Positions 34,785-45,170 of a stretch of 64,000 bases of DNA are shown here, in pieces (the first letter of the stretch is position 1; the number at the start of each line of letters is the position of its first letter). Origin of the DNA: Streptomyces sp. YIM 121038 (lineage in GTDB: Bacteria; Actinomycetota; Actinomycetes; Streptomycetales; Streptomycetaceae); the NCBI RefSeq assembly GCF_006088715.1, contig NZ_CP030771.1:8492001-8556000 (forward strand). The letters are read 5' to 3'. A program made the position numbers and the translations under genes. The notes under the pieces were generated by a model. It was not told the DNA's origin. It saw only the letters and a program-made list of their open reading frames with translations, and made no database searches.

Positions 34785-35975
34785 ATGACCACGGTCGTCG
34801 ACCGGTGGAACATCCACCCCGAGCACCGCTGGCTGCGCGGCGAACGAGCCGACCCGGCCATCCAGTTCGACGAGACCCAGAACCTGTGGAACGTCTACGG
34901 ACACGCCGCGTGCCGGGAGATGCTCAGCGACTACCGGACCTTCTCCTCCGGCACGGCCCGCCTGCTGCCCGTCAGCGTGGACGCCTCCCTCATGGAGGGC
35001 GACCTCTCCCAGATGGACCCGCCGGACCACCGCAAGTACCGCAAACTGCTCACCCCGGCCTTCGCGCCCAGCCGCATCGCCGCGATGGAGCCGCGGATCG
35101 CCGCGATCACCGACGAGCTGCTCGACGCCGTCACGGGCAAGCCCGACATCGACCTGGTCGCCGACCTGGCCTATCCGCTGCCGGTCATCGTCGTCGCCGA
35201 ACTCCTCGGGGTCCCGGCGAGCGACCGCGCCCTGTTCAAGGGCTGGGCGGACAACGTCATCGAGAGCTTCAGCGGGTTCACCTCCCTGGACACCGAACAG
35301 GGGCCCGAGGACATCCGCGAGGGCACGCGGCAGCTGCAACCGCTCCTGGAGTACCTGGGCGGGCACATCGCCGAACGCCGCCGCCGGCCCCGCGAGGACC
35401 TGATGACCGTGCTCGCCACCGCCGAGATCGACGGCGAACGCCTCACCGACAACGAGGCGGTCAACATCGCCAACATCATGCTGATCACCGGGCACATCAC
35501 CACCTCGATGGTGCTCGGCAACACCGTGCTCTGCCTGGACGCCTACCCCGAGCAGGGCCGGCGCGTCCGCGCGGAACGGTCCCTGGTCCCCGGCGCCATC
35601 GAGGACGCGCTGCGGCTGCTGCCGCCCGCGACCGTGCTCACCCGCGCCACCGAGACCGAGGCCGAGATCTGCGGCCTGCGCGTCCCGAAGGACCAGTTGA
35701 TGTTCCTGTGGCTGGGCGCGGGCAACCGCGACCCCCTGGAGTTCCAGGACCCCGACCGCTTCGACCCCACCAGGGACCCCAACCCGCACTTCGGGTTCGG
35801 CGGGGGCATCCACTTCTGCATCGGCGCCGGACTGGCCCGCCTCGAAGGGCGCATCGCGCTGAACGCGCTCCTCGACCGCTTCCCCGTGCTGCGCACCGAC
35901 CCGGACACCCCGCCCAGCTTCTTCGACACGCCCGACATGATCGGGGTCAACAAGCTTCCCCTCCACACCGTCTGA
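34785..35975 (+). CDS. Cytochrome P450 (third of three)
   Basis: 396 residues; ATG preceded by AGGGAGAG. Seen: haem loop GFGGGIHFCIG with Cys345 and the shared N-terminal IHPEHRWLRG and WNVYGHA. The I-helix reads TGHITTS near residue 230, again without the acidic residue but keeping the threonine pair. It follows the second P450 by 26 bases and precedes the methyltransferase-like gene by 16, so all three are one transcript. Function inferred from the family set only. Confidence 0.93.
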   Translation: MTTVVDRWNIHPEHRWLRGERADPAIQFDETQNLWNVYGHAACREMLSDYRTFSSGTARLLPVSVDASLMEGDLSQMDPPDHRKYRKLLTPAFAPSRIAAMEPRIAAITDELLDAVTGKPDIDLVADLAYPLPVIVVAELLGVPASDRALFKGWADNVIESFSGFTSLDTEQGPEDIREGTRQLQPLLEYLGGHIAERRRRPREDLMTVLATAEIDGERLTDNEAVNIANIMLITGHITTSMVLGNTVLCLDAYPEQGRRVRAERSLVPGAIEDALRLLPPATVLTRATETEAEICGLRVPKDQLMFLWLGAGNRDPLEFQDPDRFDPTRDPNPHFGFGGGIHFCIGAGLARLEGRIALNALLDRFPVLRTDPDTPPSFFDTPDMIGVNKLPLHTV

Positions 35976-35991
35976 CGAGGGAGCCACCACG

Positions 35992-37047
35992 ATGCAGTCC
36001 CCCCTTCCCGCCATGGTGTCGGGCTACGTGTCCTCGCAGATCGTCCACGCGACGGCGGAACTGGGCCTCGCCGACGCACTCGCGGACACCCCGCGCGGAT
36101 ACACCGACCTTGCCGAGCGCACCGGGACCGACCCGGCCGCCCTGCGCCGCCTGCTGCGCGCCCTGGTCGGCCTCGGCCTCGTGGAACAGCTCGACGCCGA
36201 CCGGTTCGCCCTCACCCCGCTCGGCGGCCAGCTGCGCACCGGGACGCCGGACTCGCTCCGCGACGACGTCCTGCTGTCCGTCACGCCGGAGCTGTGGCAG
36301 GCGTGGGGCGCGCTCACCCAGGCCGTCCGCACCGGCGAGCCCTGGCGGCACGCCAGTACCCGGCTCACGGCCCACGAGTCGGCGCTGCGCGACCCGCGGA
36401 CGGCGGCGCTGTACCGCGAGGCCAAGGCGCGCGGCTCGCAGGAGTTCACACCCGGCCTCGCCGAGGTGTACGACTTCTCCCGCTTCCGTACGGTCGTCGA
36501 CTTCGGCGGCGACGACGGCGCCCTCATGGCCGCGGTCCTGTCGTCCGCCCCCGAACTGCACGGCGTCCTGTACGACCTGCCCACCGCGCTCGACGGCGTC
36601 AGGGCCACCCTCGACGCGGCGGGCGTCGGCAAGCGCTGCGACGTCGTCGAGGGCGACGTCACGGGCCGGATCCGCACGGACGCCGACGCCTACCTGCTCA
36701 ACCACCTGGTCCGGGACGTCGGCGACGACGCGGCGGTCGCCCTGCTCGCCCGGTGCCGGGCCGCCATGACCCCCACCGCCCGACTGCTCCTGTTCGAGAC
36801 CGTGATGCCGCCGCTGCTCACCTCCGCCGACTCCGCGAGCTTCGGGCTCACCGACCTCAACAACCTCATCTACACGGGTGGCCGCGAACGCACGGCGGAG
36901 GAGTACCGGGCACTCCTGGAAGCGGCGGGATGCACCTTCGTCGCGGCCACCGCGGTACCGGCCGCCGACGGGCTGCCCGACTACCACGTCATCGAAGCCG
37001 CGCCCACGCCCGCCGAAGGCGCCACGACAGGGCCGGGGGAGAGGTGA
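35992..37047 (+). CDS. O-methyltransferase-family protein lacking the catalytic His
   Basis: 351 residues with a winged-helix dimerisation half followed by a Rossmann SAM-binding half, as in Methyltransf_2 O-methyltransferases. SAM motif I reads VVDFGGDDGAL. Where the family has a catalytic histidine in an LHDW(D/S)DE motif, this protein reads VRDVGDD, so the base is arginine. Some family members without it no longer methylate (for example the hydroxylase RdmB). The gene closes the P450 operon and is convergent to the flavin reductase with 30 bases between. Methylation is therefore not assured. Confidence 0.8.
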   Translation: MQSPLPAMVSGYVSSQIVHATAELGLADALADTPRGYTDLAERTGTDPAALRRLLRALVGLGLVEQLDADRFALTPLGGQLRTGTPDSLRDDVLLSVTPELWQAWGALTQAVRTGEPWRHASTRLTAHESALRDPRTAALYREAKARGSQEFTPGLAEVYDFSRFRTVVDFGGDDGALMAAVLSSAPELHGVLYDLPTALDGVRATLDAAGVGKRCDVVEGDVTGRIRTDADAYLLNHLVRDVGDDAAVALLARCRAAMTPTARLLLFETVMPPLLTSADSASFGLTDLNNLIYTGGRERTAEEYRALLEAAGCTFVAATAVPAADGLPDYHVIEAAPTPAEGATTGPGER

Positions 37048-37077
37048 GCGATGCGCTACGAGAGTCCAGGACCCGCC

Positions 37078-37596
37078 TCAGGAGTGCGGCCAGACGCTGT
37101 AGCGGCGCAGCCCGTACAGCAGCGGACGGCAGCGCGAACCGTTGGTCACCCCGTAGACCTCGCCGAACACGATGACGTGATCGCCGACGGGCTGCGGCGT
37201 ACGGGTCCAGCAGTCGGCGACCGCGTGCGCGTCCTGCCGCAGGTGCGGACCGGCGCAGTCGCCGTCGAGGTGCCAGGGCACGCGGTCGAACCGGTCCTGG
37301 GCGCCCGAAGCGAACAGCTCGGCGGTCGTCTGCGCCTCGGCGTGCAGCAGATTCACCGCGAATTCCCCCCGGTCCACCACGGCCGCCAGCGTCGGGCTCT
37401 TCCCGCGCAGGCACACCAGCAGGGTCGGCGGATCGAGCGTGACACTGCATAACGACGAGCAGGTCATCCCCCACGGACGGTCGTCGAGATCGAGCGCGGT
37501 GACCACGGCCACTCCCGTCGGGAAACCACGCATCATCGCGCGGAATCCCTCGCCCCTTGTTGCCGCCCTGTCCCTGTGTTCGATCGACTCTGTCAT
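37078..37596 (-). CDS. Flavin reductase (halogenase partner)
   Basis: ATG at 37596 preceded by AGAGGGCAGGA on the minus strand; 172 residues. Seen: a HpaC/flavin-reductase-like barrel with FPTGVAVVTA near the N terminus, MTCSSLCSVTLDPP and FAVNLLHAEA. These enzymes use NAD(P)H to make free reduced flavin. The tryptophan halogenase is divergent on the other side of a 259-base promoter region and needs FADH2, so this is its likely partner, as KtzS is for kutzneride. No other free-FADH2 consumer is present in the window. Confidence 0.92.
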   Translation of the reverse strand: MTESIEHRDRAATRGEGFRAMMRGFPTGVAVVTALDLDDRPWGMTCSSLCSVTLDPPTLLVCLRGKSPTLAAVVDRGEFAVNLLHAEAQTTAELFASGAQDRFDRVPWHLDGDCAGPHLRQDAHAVADCWTRTPQPVGDHVIVFGEVYGVTNGSRCRPLLYGLRRYSVWPHS

Positions 37597-39454
<1,858 letters not shown>

Positions 39455-39487
39455 CGTTCCGCCGGACCGCGAACGGAGAGCCGGACA

Positions 39488-40819
39488 GTGAGTACACACG
39501 TCGTCGCGGCCGGGTCCTCCTCCGCGACCACGGCGAGCCTGCTGAGCGCGCTGGCCCTCGTGCTCGCCGCCGCCTTCCTCTTCGCCAGGCTCGCCAAGGG
39601 CGCCCGGCAGCCCGCGGTCGTCGGCGAGATCGTCGCCGGCATCGCCCTGGGGCCCAGCGTGCTGGGCCTGCTGCCGGGCGATCCGGTCGAGACGCTGTTC
39701 CCCGCGGACATCAGGCCCCTGCTCCAGGCCCTGTCCCAACTCGGGCTCGTCCTCTTCATGTTCGGCGTCGGCTATCAGTTCCACGTCTCGCACCTGCGGC
39801 GACACGGCCGCCGCATCACGGCCGTGTCGCTCAGCTCCGTCGCCCTGCCGTTCGCCCTGGGGGTCGGGCTCGCCGCGGCCCTGGCCCCTTGGTTCGAGCG
39901 GTCGGACATGAAGACGGACGGCCTGCTGGTGCCGGCGCTGTTCCTCGGGGCCGCGATGTCCATCACCGCGTTCCCGGTACTCGCCCGCATCATCAGTGAA
40001 CGCGGCCTCCAGAAGGACCCCATGGGGGCCGTCGCCATCGCGTGCGCGGCCGTCCAGGACGTCCTCGCCTGGATCATTCTCGCGCTGGTCGTCGCGCTCG
40101 CGGAGAGCTCCGGCCCCTGGCCGCTCGCCCGGATGGGGCTCGCCTCGGCCGCGCTGCTCGCCGGCCTGGTCTGGCTCGTCCGGCCCGCGCTGACCTGGGC
40201 GCTGGCCCCGGCACGCCCGTGGTCCGGCGCCCTGGTCACCCACGCCGTCCTCGTCGTGGGGCTGCTCCTGAGCGCCTGGGCGACCGAGGTCATCGGGCTG
40301 CACGCGGTGTTCGGGGCCTTCGCCTTCGGGGCCGTCGCGCCCCGGGCCGAGATCGACGCGAGCGCTCCCGAGATCCCGGAGCGCATCGAGCAGACCAGCC
40401 TGCTCCTGCTGCCGGTCTTCTTCGTCGTCACGGGCCTCGCGGTCGACCTCGGCGGACTCGGCGGAAAGGGCGCGGTGATCCTGCTGGCCGTGCTCGTGGT
40501 GGCGTGCGCCGGGAAGTTCCTCGGCGCCGCGGGCGCGGCACGGCTCACGGGGGCGACCGGGCGGGAGGCGGCCGTCCTCGGCACGCTGATGAACGCGCGC
40601 GGCCTGACGGAACTCATCATCCTCAACGTCGGCCTCGGCATCGGGGCCCTGGACGGCCAGATGTTCACCGCGATGGTGATGATGGCCGTCGTGACCACCG
40701 TCATCACCGGCCCGCTGCTGGACCACTTCCAGCGCCCGACGAGCCGGCGCGGCACACCCGGAGGCGCGAGCAGGACCGCCCTGCGCCTCCCGGCCGCCTC
40801 GCCGGACGAGGCTCGCTGA
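39488..40819 (+). CDS. CPA2-family cation/proton antiporter
   Basis: GTG start with GGAG upstream; 443 residues and about 12 hydrophobic segments. Seen: the conserved GEIVAGIALGPS near the N terminus and later NARGLTELIIL, both typical of KefB/NapA-type monovalent cation:proton antiporters. No RCK/TrkA-N nucleotide-binding domain follows. It begins 33 bases after the halogenase and is probably co-transcribed. Piperazate peptides of this family can act on membranes, so a self-protection role is conceivable; simple ion homeostasis is the alternative. Confidence 0.88.
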   Translation: MSTHVVAAGSSSATTASLLSALALVLAAAFLFARLAKGARQPAVVGEIVAGIALGPSVLGLLPGDPVETLFPADIRPLLQALSQLGLVLFMFGVGYQFHVSHLRRHGRRITAVSLSSVALPFALGVGLAAALAPWFERSDMKTDGLLVPALFLGAAMSITAFPVLARIISERGLQKDPMGAVAIACAAVQDVLAWIILALVVALAESSGPWPLARMGLASAALLAGLVWLVRPALTWALAPARPWSGALVTHAVLVVGLLLSAWATEVIGLHAVFGAFAFGAVAPRAEIDASAPEIPERIEQTSLLLLPVFFVVTGLAVDLGGLGGKGAVILLAVLVVACAGKFLGAAGAARLTGATGREAAVLGTLMNARGLTELIILNVGLGIGALDGQMFTAMVMMAVVTTVITGPLLDHFQRPTSRRGTPGGASRTALRLPAASPDEAR

Positions 40820-40917
40820 CCAGTGGCGGACGGCGGCCTCGCCCGGCAGGCCCGGCCCGACCTGCGGCGCCGTCGTCGGTCGCCCTCGGTCGTCGCCGGG
40901 TCGTCGTCAGGACATCG

Positions 40918-41796
40918 TCAGGCCGTCGGCTCCCCGGCGGTGGTGCCCGGTGCGGCGATCGCCTGTTCCGCGGCGCGGCTGACGTCCTCCCACGCCGCCC
41001 AGGTGTCCATGCGGGTGCGCGTCAGGTCGAACGCGAGGTCGTAGACCATGCTGCCCAGAAGGAGCCGCAGCGGGGGCCTTTCGCTGTCCACGAGCTTGAG
41101 GAGGGCCTGCGCGGCGAGCCGCGGGTCGCTGTCGACGGAGCCCTCCGCGAACTGCTTCTCCAGCTCCGCCCGCAGCGGGGCGTACGCCTCCTGGGGCTCC
41201 GTGCTGCCCATGCGCGTGTAGAGGTCGGTCCAGTAGCCGCCCGGCTGGACGATGCTCACCTTGATCCCGAAGTCGGCCACCTCCATGGCGAGGGACTCGC
41301 TGAGGCCTTCGAGGGCGAACTTGCTGGCGCTGTAGAGGCCGCTGCTCGGGAAGCCGCCCAGGGCGCCGATGCTGGAGATCTGCACGAGGTGCCCGGAGCC
41401 CTGCGCGCGCAGGGTGGGCAGCACGGCCTGGCTCACCCAGAGCGCGCCGAAGAAGTTGAGGTCCATCAGGGCCCGGGCCTCGGCCTCGGTGAACTCCTCG
41501 ACCATCCCCATCGACAGCGCACCCGCGTTGTTGACGACGACGTCCAGGCGGCCGAAGTGCCCCACCGCCTCGGTGACGGCCGCGAACACGGCGTCCCGGT
41601 CGGTCACGTCGACGCCCAGCGCCAGGACGCGCCCGGGATGGGCCGCCGCCAGCTCCTCCAGCGGCCCGGTGGTGCGTGCGGCGGCGGCCACGCGGTCGCC
41701 CGCCGCCAGCGCCGCTTCGGCGAAGGCGCGGCCGAGTCCGCGGCTGGCGCCGGTGATGAACCAGACGCGGTCGGTGCCGCGTGCTGTGGTCGACAT
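40918..41796 (-). CDS. Short-chain dehydrogenase/reductase
   Basis: 292 residues; AGGGGG precedes the ATG. Seen: TGASRGLG, NNAG, ISS serine and YSASK catalytic motif, with a long C-terminal part, as in oxidoreductases of the dihydroflavonol/retinol-like SDR group. It is convergent to the antiporter and does not share an operon with the NRPS genes, so I take it as chromosomal flank. Substrate unknown. Confidence 0.88.
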   Translation of the reverse strand: MSTTARGTDRVWFITGASRGLGRAFAEAALAAGDRVAAAARTTGPLEELAAAHPGRVLALGVDVTDRDAVFAAVTEAVGHFGRLDVVVNNAGALSMGMVEEFTEAEARALMDLNFFGALWVSQAVLPTLRAQGSGHLVQISSIGALGGFPSSGLYSASKFALEGLSESLAMEVADFGIKVSIVQPGGYWTDLYTRMGSTEPQEAYAPLRAELEKQFAEGSVDSDPRLAAQALLKLVDSERPPLRLLLGSMVYDLAFDLTRTRMDTWAAWEDVSRAAEQAIAAPGTTAGEPTA

Positions 41797-41830
41797 GGGT
41801 CGTGCCCCCTGGTGATGGATGAACAGACGA

Positions 41831-41846
41831 GACGATACGCATCGTC
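41831..41846. promoter_or_regulatory. Inverted repeat upstream of the SDR gene
   Basis: GACGAT (41831-41836), ACGC, ATCGTC (41841-41846): a 6-base perfect inverted repeat 35 bases before the SDR start, in a small AT-richer patch. It is a candidate repressor operator, of the kind seen next to SDR genes. No regulator gene is adjacent. Confidence 0.45.
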
Positions 41847-41926
41847 GTGATCAATATCCCTCATGCGCCGCCGCCACGGTAGGGGCTCCCCCCCCCCGGG
41901 CCCCCCGGGCCTCCCCCCGGGCCTCC

Positions 41927-42008
41927 GACCGGGTTTCTGACCGGGCGTCGGGCCGGGGCTCTGGCCAGGCGTCGGACCGGGTCGGACCGGGTCTCTGACC
42001 AGGTGTCG
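41927..42008 (+). repeat. Three degenerate 24-bp tandem repeats
   Basis: Units at 41927-41950, 41951-41974 and 41985-42008 follow the pattern GACCGGGTTTCTGACCGGGC plus GTCG. A 10-base partial unit (41975-41984) separates the second and third. They are preceded by C/G homopolymer tracts (41887-41930). The array lies in the gap before the VOC gene. Confidence 0.75.
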
Positions 42009-42076
42009 GACCCCTCCGCTAGCCTCCCCGCATGCCTTTCACCGTTGATCAGCCGACCGGATACAGGGAGAGCCCC

Positions 42077-42511
42077 ATGACCGGACCGGCCACCGGGACG
42101 CTCCACCACGTCGAGATCTGGGTGCCCGACCTCGCCCGCGCCGTCACCTCCTTCGGCTGGCTCCTCGAGGCCCTCGGCCACACGGAGTTCCAGCGCTGGC
42201 ACACGGGGCGCAGCTGGCGGCTCGGAGCGACGTATCTGGTCCTGGAGGAGTCCCCCGCCCTCACCTCGGCCCGGCACGACCGGTGTCGGCCCGGCCTGAA
42301 CCACCTGGCGTTCCACGTCCGGGACGCCCACGCCGTGGAGGCGCTGGCCGCCGAGGCACCCCGGCACGGCTGGACCCTGATGTTCCCCGACCGCCACCCG
42401 CACGCCGGGGGCGAACAGACCTACGCCGCCTACTTGGAGAACACCGACGGCTTCGAGGTCGAACTCGTCGCCGCCGACCCCACACCGGCGGCCGCCGCGC
42501 CCCGCGCTTGA
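42077..42511 (+). CDS. VOC (glyoxalase/bleomycin-resistance fold) protein
   Basis: ATG at 42077 chosen for the GGGAGAG just upstream; 144 residues. An upstream ATG at 42032 has no ribosome binding site. Seen: two beta-alpha-beta-beta-beta halves with candidate metal ligands in HHVEIWV, LNHLAFHV and a C-terminal DGFEVELV glutamate. Members include glyoxalase I, dioxygenases and drug-binding resistance proteins; the sequence does not tell which. Not obviously linked to either biosynthetic locus. Confidence 0.8.
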   Translation: MTGPATGTLHHVEIWVPDLARAVTSFGWLLEALGHTEFQRWHTGRSWRLGATYLVLEESPALTSARHDRCRPGLNHLAFHVRDAHAVEALAAEAPRHGWTLMFPDRHPHAGGEQTYAAYLENTDGFEVELVAADPTPAAAAPRA

Positions 42512-42632
42512 GCGGCCGTACCCGGGGATCACCCGAATCCGCGTGCATGGAACAGCGAACGGCGGGCAGACGCACGTCACATCCCCCTCGGGGGAGGGGA
42601 GAGCCAGTGACGTCGAGAGAAGGGTGGAAGGT

Positions 42633-43511
42633 GTGGCTGCCGCGACAGGTGCAGTGTCCGAGGTCCAGGTGCCCGCAACGCACAGCGGCGCGGACGGTGA
42701 ACTGCCACTGATCGAAGCGCCGCTGTCCGTCGAACCGCGCGACGCCCGGGTGTTGTCCAAGCAGTTCTTCGCCCGCCTCGCCGTGCTGGAGGAGGGCACC
42801 CATGAATACCAGTACGTCCGCAACACGCTGATCGAGCTGAACCTCTCCCTCGTCCGCTACGCGGCCACCCGCTACCGCAACCGCGGCGACGAGCGGGAAG
42901 ACATCGTGCAGGTCGGCACGATCGGTCTGATCAAGGCCATCGACCGCTTCGACCTCACGCGCGAAGTGGAGTTCACCACGTTCGCCGTCCCCTACATCGT
43001 CGGCGAGATCAAACGCTTCTTCCGCGACACCAGTTGGGCCGTGCACGTGCCGCGCCGCCTCCAGGAGGCGCGCATCGAGCTGGTCAAGGCGACCGAGGAG
43101 CTGTCCAGCCGCCTCGACCGCGACCCCACCACCGCCGAGCTGGCCGAGCTGATGTCCCTGCCCGAGGAGGAGGTCGTCGAGGCCCGCAAGGCGGCCAACG
43201 CCTATACGTCCTCGTCCCTCGACACCACGCTGCTCACCGGCGCCGGAGGGGACGAGAGCGAGGCCGTCCTCGCCGACTTCATCGGCGCGGAGGACGCCGG
43301 ATACGAACTCGTGGAGGACCTGAACAGCCTGGCGCCCCTGATCGGCGAACTGTCCGAGCGGGACCGGGAGATCGTCCACATGCGGTTCGTGGAGGAGCTG
43401 ACGCAGGCGGAGATCGGCGAGCGGATCGGGGTGTCGCAGATGCAGGTGTCCCGCCTGCTGAACCGCATCCTCGGCCGGCTGCGCGCGGGCCTGCTGCCCG
43501 AAGGCGCCTGA
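42633..43511 (+). CDS. SigB/SigF/SigG-family RNA polymerase sigma factor
   Basis: About 292 residues from the GTG at 42633; starts at 42624 or 42543 are possible, as the N terminus is not conserved. Seen: region 2 (RYRNRGDEREDIVQVGTIG, FTTFAVPYIVGEIKRFFRDT), region 3 and region 4 with HTH TQAEIGERIGVSQMQVSRLL. This is the stress/development group of Streptomyces sigma factors, normally held by RsbW-type anti-sigma kinases. The RsbRST-type operon directly downstream and the kinase-like ATPase at 48625 are likely parts of its control circuit. Confidence 0.92.
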   Translation: MAAATGAVSEVQVPATHSGADGELPLIEAPLSVEPRDARVLSKQFFARLAVLEEGTHEYQYVRNTLIELNLSLVRYAATRYRNRGDEREDIVQVGTIGLIKAIDRFDLTREVEFTTFAVPYIVGEIKRFFRDTSWAVHVPRRLQEARIELVKATEELSSRLDRDPTTAELAELMSLPEEEVVEARKAANAYTSSSLDTTLLTGAGGDESEAVLADFIGAEDAGYELVEDLNSLAPLIGELSERDREIVHMRFVEELTQAEIGERIGVSQMQVSRLLNRILGRLRAGLLPEGA

Positions 43512-43588
43512 GCCTCACCGGTCACGGGCCGCGGGCCGACCGGACAACTGCACGCGATGCGCGGCGTTCCCACGCCGCCGCACGACAG

Positions 43589-43625
43589 GAACGTGGCGGG
43601 GCCGGCATGCGGCCCCGCCACGTTC
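43589..43625 (+). terminator. Terminator after the sigma factor gene
   Basis: Perfect 16-base stem (43589-43604 with 43610-43625) around a GCATG loop, 77 bases after the sigma factor stop. Confidence 0.9.
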
Positions 43626-43683
43626 GTCTCGGTCCCTCCCTCCGTGCCCGCTCATGTGTTCCCGGGTCACCCGTAAGTGCCAT

Positions 43684-43707
43684 GGTTCGTACGGGACAGA
43701 GGGGTAC
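43684..43707 (+). promoter_or_regulatory. SigB-type promoter for the rsbR operon
   Basis: GGTT at 43684-43687, 14 bases, then GGGTAC at 43702-43707 fits the GNNT-N14-16-GGGTAC/T consensus of Streptomyces SigB-family promoters. It lies in the 391-base gap before rsbR, about 195 bases from the start. It suggests that the operon is read by the kind of sigma factor it helps control. Confidence 0.6.
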
Positions 43708-43902
43708 ACGGAGTCGGACGAGTACGACGACCCCCGCTCCGCCGCCGCGCGGAACCCGCCGGTAGCGGCGGGAACGGGGTCGATAACATGTGCCGGGCAG
43801 CGGGCGACAACCGGCCGGGTGAGCCGCACCCCGCCCAACCCCCGGTCAGCAGCAAGAGGATGACGCCCCGTCGGGCGGCTCCGGAAGGTGAGAGGTTGGG
43901 CT

Positions 43903-44775
43903 GTGACTGGCAGCGACACCGCCGTACGTGAACGCGTCACCGAGGTCCTGCGCGCGAACGCCGACGACATCGCGGACCGCTGGGTGCGGCTCCAGCGCGA
44001 ACAGGCCGTGCTCGGCAGCGACGTGACCGAGGGCGAACTGCACGAGGAGGCCGACGCCCTGGTGGCCGCCCTGACCGGGGCCCTCACGGGCCCGGGGCAC
44101 GCGCACGGCCTCGTCCACACCCACGATGACCTCAACAGGAGCGTCACCGACCTCGCCCTGCGCCGGGCCCGCGCCGGTGCGTCGCCGACCGTGGCCTCGC
44201 TCGCCGTGCAGGCCCTCAAACAGGCCCTCCTCGAAGCCGTGCGCCGCGACACGCACGAGAGCGACGAGATGCTCGCGGCCGCGCTGCTCATCAACCAGCT
44301 TCTGGACAGCGCCGGGGCCCTGTCGTTCGAGGTCTACGTCGAGGGCCGCGAGGAGATCATCCGCCGCCAGAGCCGCCAGCTCCTGGAGATGTCCACACCC
44401 GTCGTACGCCTGTGGCGCCAGGTCCTCGCGGTGCCGCTGATCGGCACCCTGGACACCGCCCGCACCCAGATCGTCATGGAGAACCTGCTCCAGGCCATCC
44501 AGGACGACCAGGCGCTGGTCGCCATCATCGACATCACGGGTGTGCCCACCGTCGACACCGCCGTCGCCCAGCACCTCATGCAGACCGTCAAGGCGGTACG
44601 GCTCATGGGCGCCGACTGCGTCATCAGCGGGATCCGGCCGCCGATCGCCCAGACCATCGCCCAGCTCGGCATCGACCTGTCGACCATCCTGACCCGCGCC
44701 ACGCTCGCGGACGCGCTCGCCGCCGCCATCAAGCTCGCCGACACCCCCGGCCCCGACGGGACGGACGGCCGGTGA
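43903..44775 (+). CDS. rsbR: RsbR-type stressosome scaffold protein
   Basis: GTG with GAGAGG upstream; 290 residues. A divergent all-helical, globin-like N-terminal sensor half (1-150) is followed by a STAS domain (about 165-280). Both threonines that RsbT phosphorylates in Bacillus RsbR are conserved: Thr219 in VDTAVAQ and Thr251 in IAQTIAQLG. Known role: with RsbS it forms the stressosome that holds RsbT until stress. The signal sensed here is unknown. It overlaps rsbS by 4 bases. Confidence 0.92.
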   Translation: MTGSDTAVRERVTEVLRANADDIADRWVRLQREQAVLGSDVTEGELHEEADALVAALTGALTGPGHAHGLVHTHDDLNRSVTDLALRRARAGASPTVASLAVQALKQALLEAVRRDTHESDEMLAAALLINQLLDSAGALSFEVYVEGREEIIRRQSRQLLEMSTPVVRLWRQVLAVPLIGTLDTARTQIVMENLLQAIQDDQALVAIIDITGVPTVDTAVAQHLMQTVKAVRLMGADCVISGIRPPIAQTIAQLGIDLSTILTRATLADALAAAIKLADTPGPDGTDGR

Positions 44776-45170
44776 CCGAGCGCCCCACCGCGGGAGTGCC
44801 CATCCTGCGCCTCGGTGACGTCCTGGTCAGCGGGCTCCTCAACGAGCTCGACGACAAGTCGGCCCTGGCCTTCACCGAGGAACTCACCGAGACGATCGTG
44901 GCCGGCGGCGCGCGCGGCGTCCTCATCGACATCTCCCGCCTGGAGCTCGTCGACTCCTTCGTCGCCCGCATGCTGATGGACCTCAGCACCATGGCGCGGC
45001 TGCTCGGGGCCCGCGTCATCGTGGCCGGGATGCGCCCGCCGGTCGCCATCACCCTCGTCGAGCTCGGCATCGAGCTGGCGGGCGTCGAGACGGCGCTCAG
45101 CGCCGAACAGGGCCTGACCGCCCTGGGCTGGCGGAAGGGCACGCCGCCGCGGGAGAGGGCGGAGCCATGA
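44772..45170 (+). CDS. rsbS: RsbS-type STAS protein
   Basis: GTG start in a 4-base overlap; 132 residues, a single STAS domain. Ser62 in ELVDSFVAR is in the place of the RsbT-phosphorylated serine of Bacillus RsbS. With RsbR it forms the stressosome core. Slightly longer than the usual 120 residues because of a C-terminal tail. Confidence 0.92.
   Translation: MTERPTAGVPILRLGDVLVSGLLNELDDKSALAFTEELTETIVAGGARGVLIDISRLELVDSFVARMLMDLSTMARLLGARVIVAGMRPPVAITLVELGIELAGVETALSAEQGLTALGWRKGTPPRERAEP

Noticed and set aside
41927..42008. CRISPR array
   Set aside because: Units are directly adjacent with no unique spacers and are degenerate.
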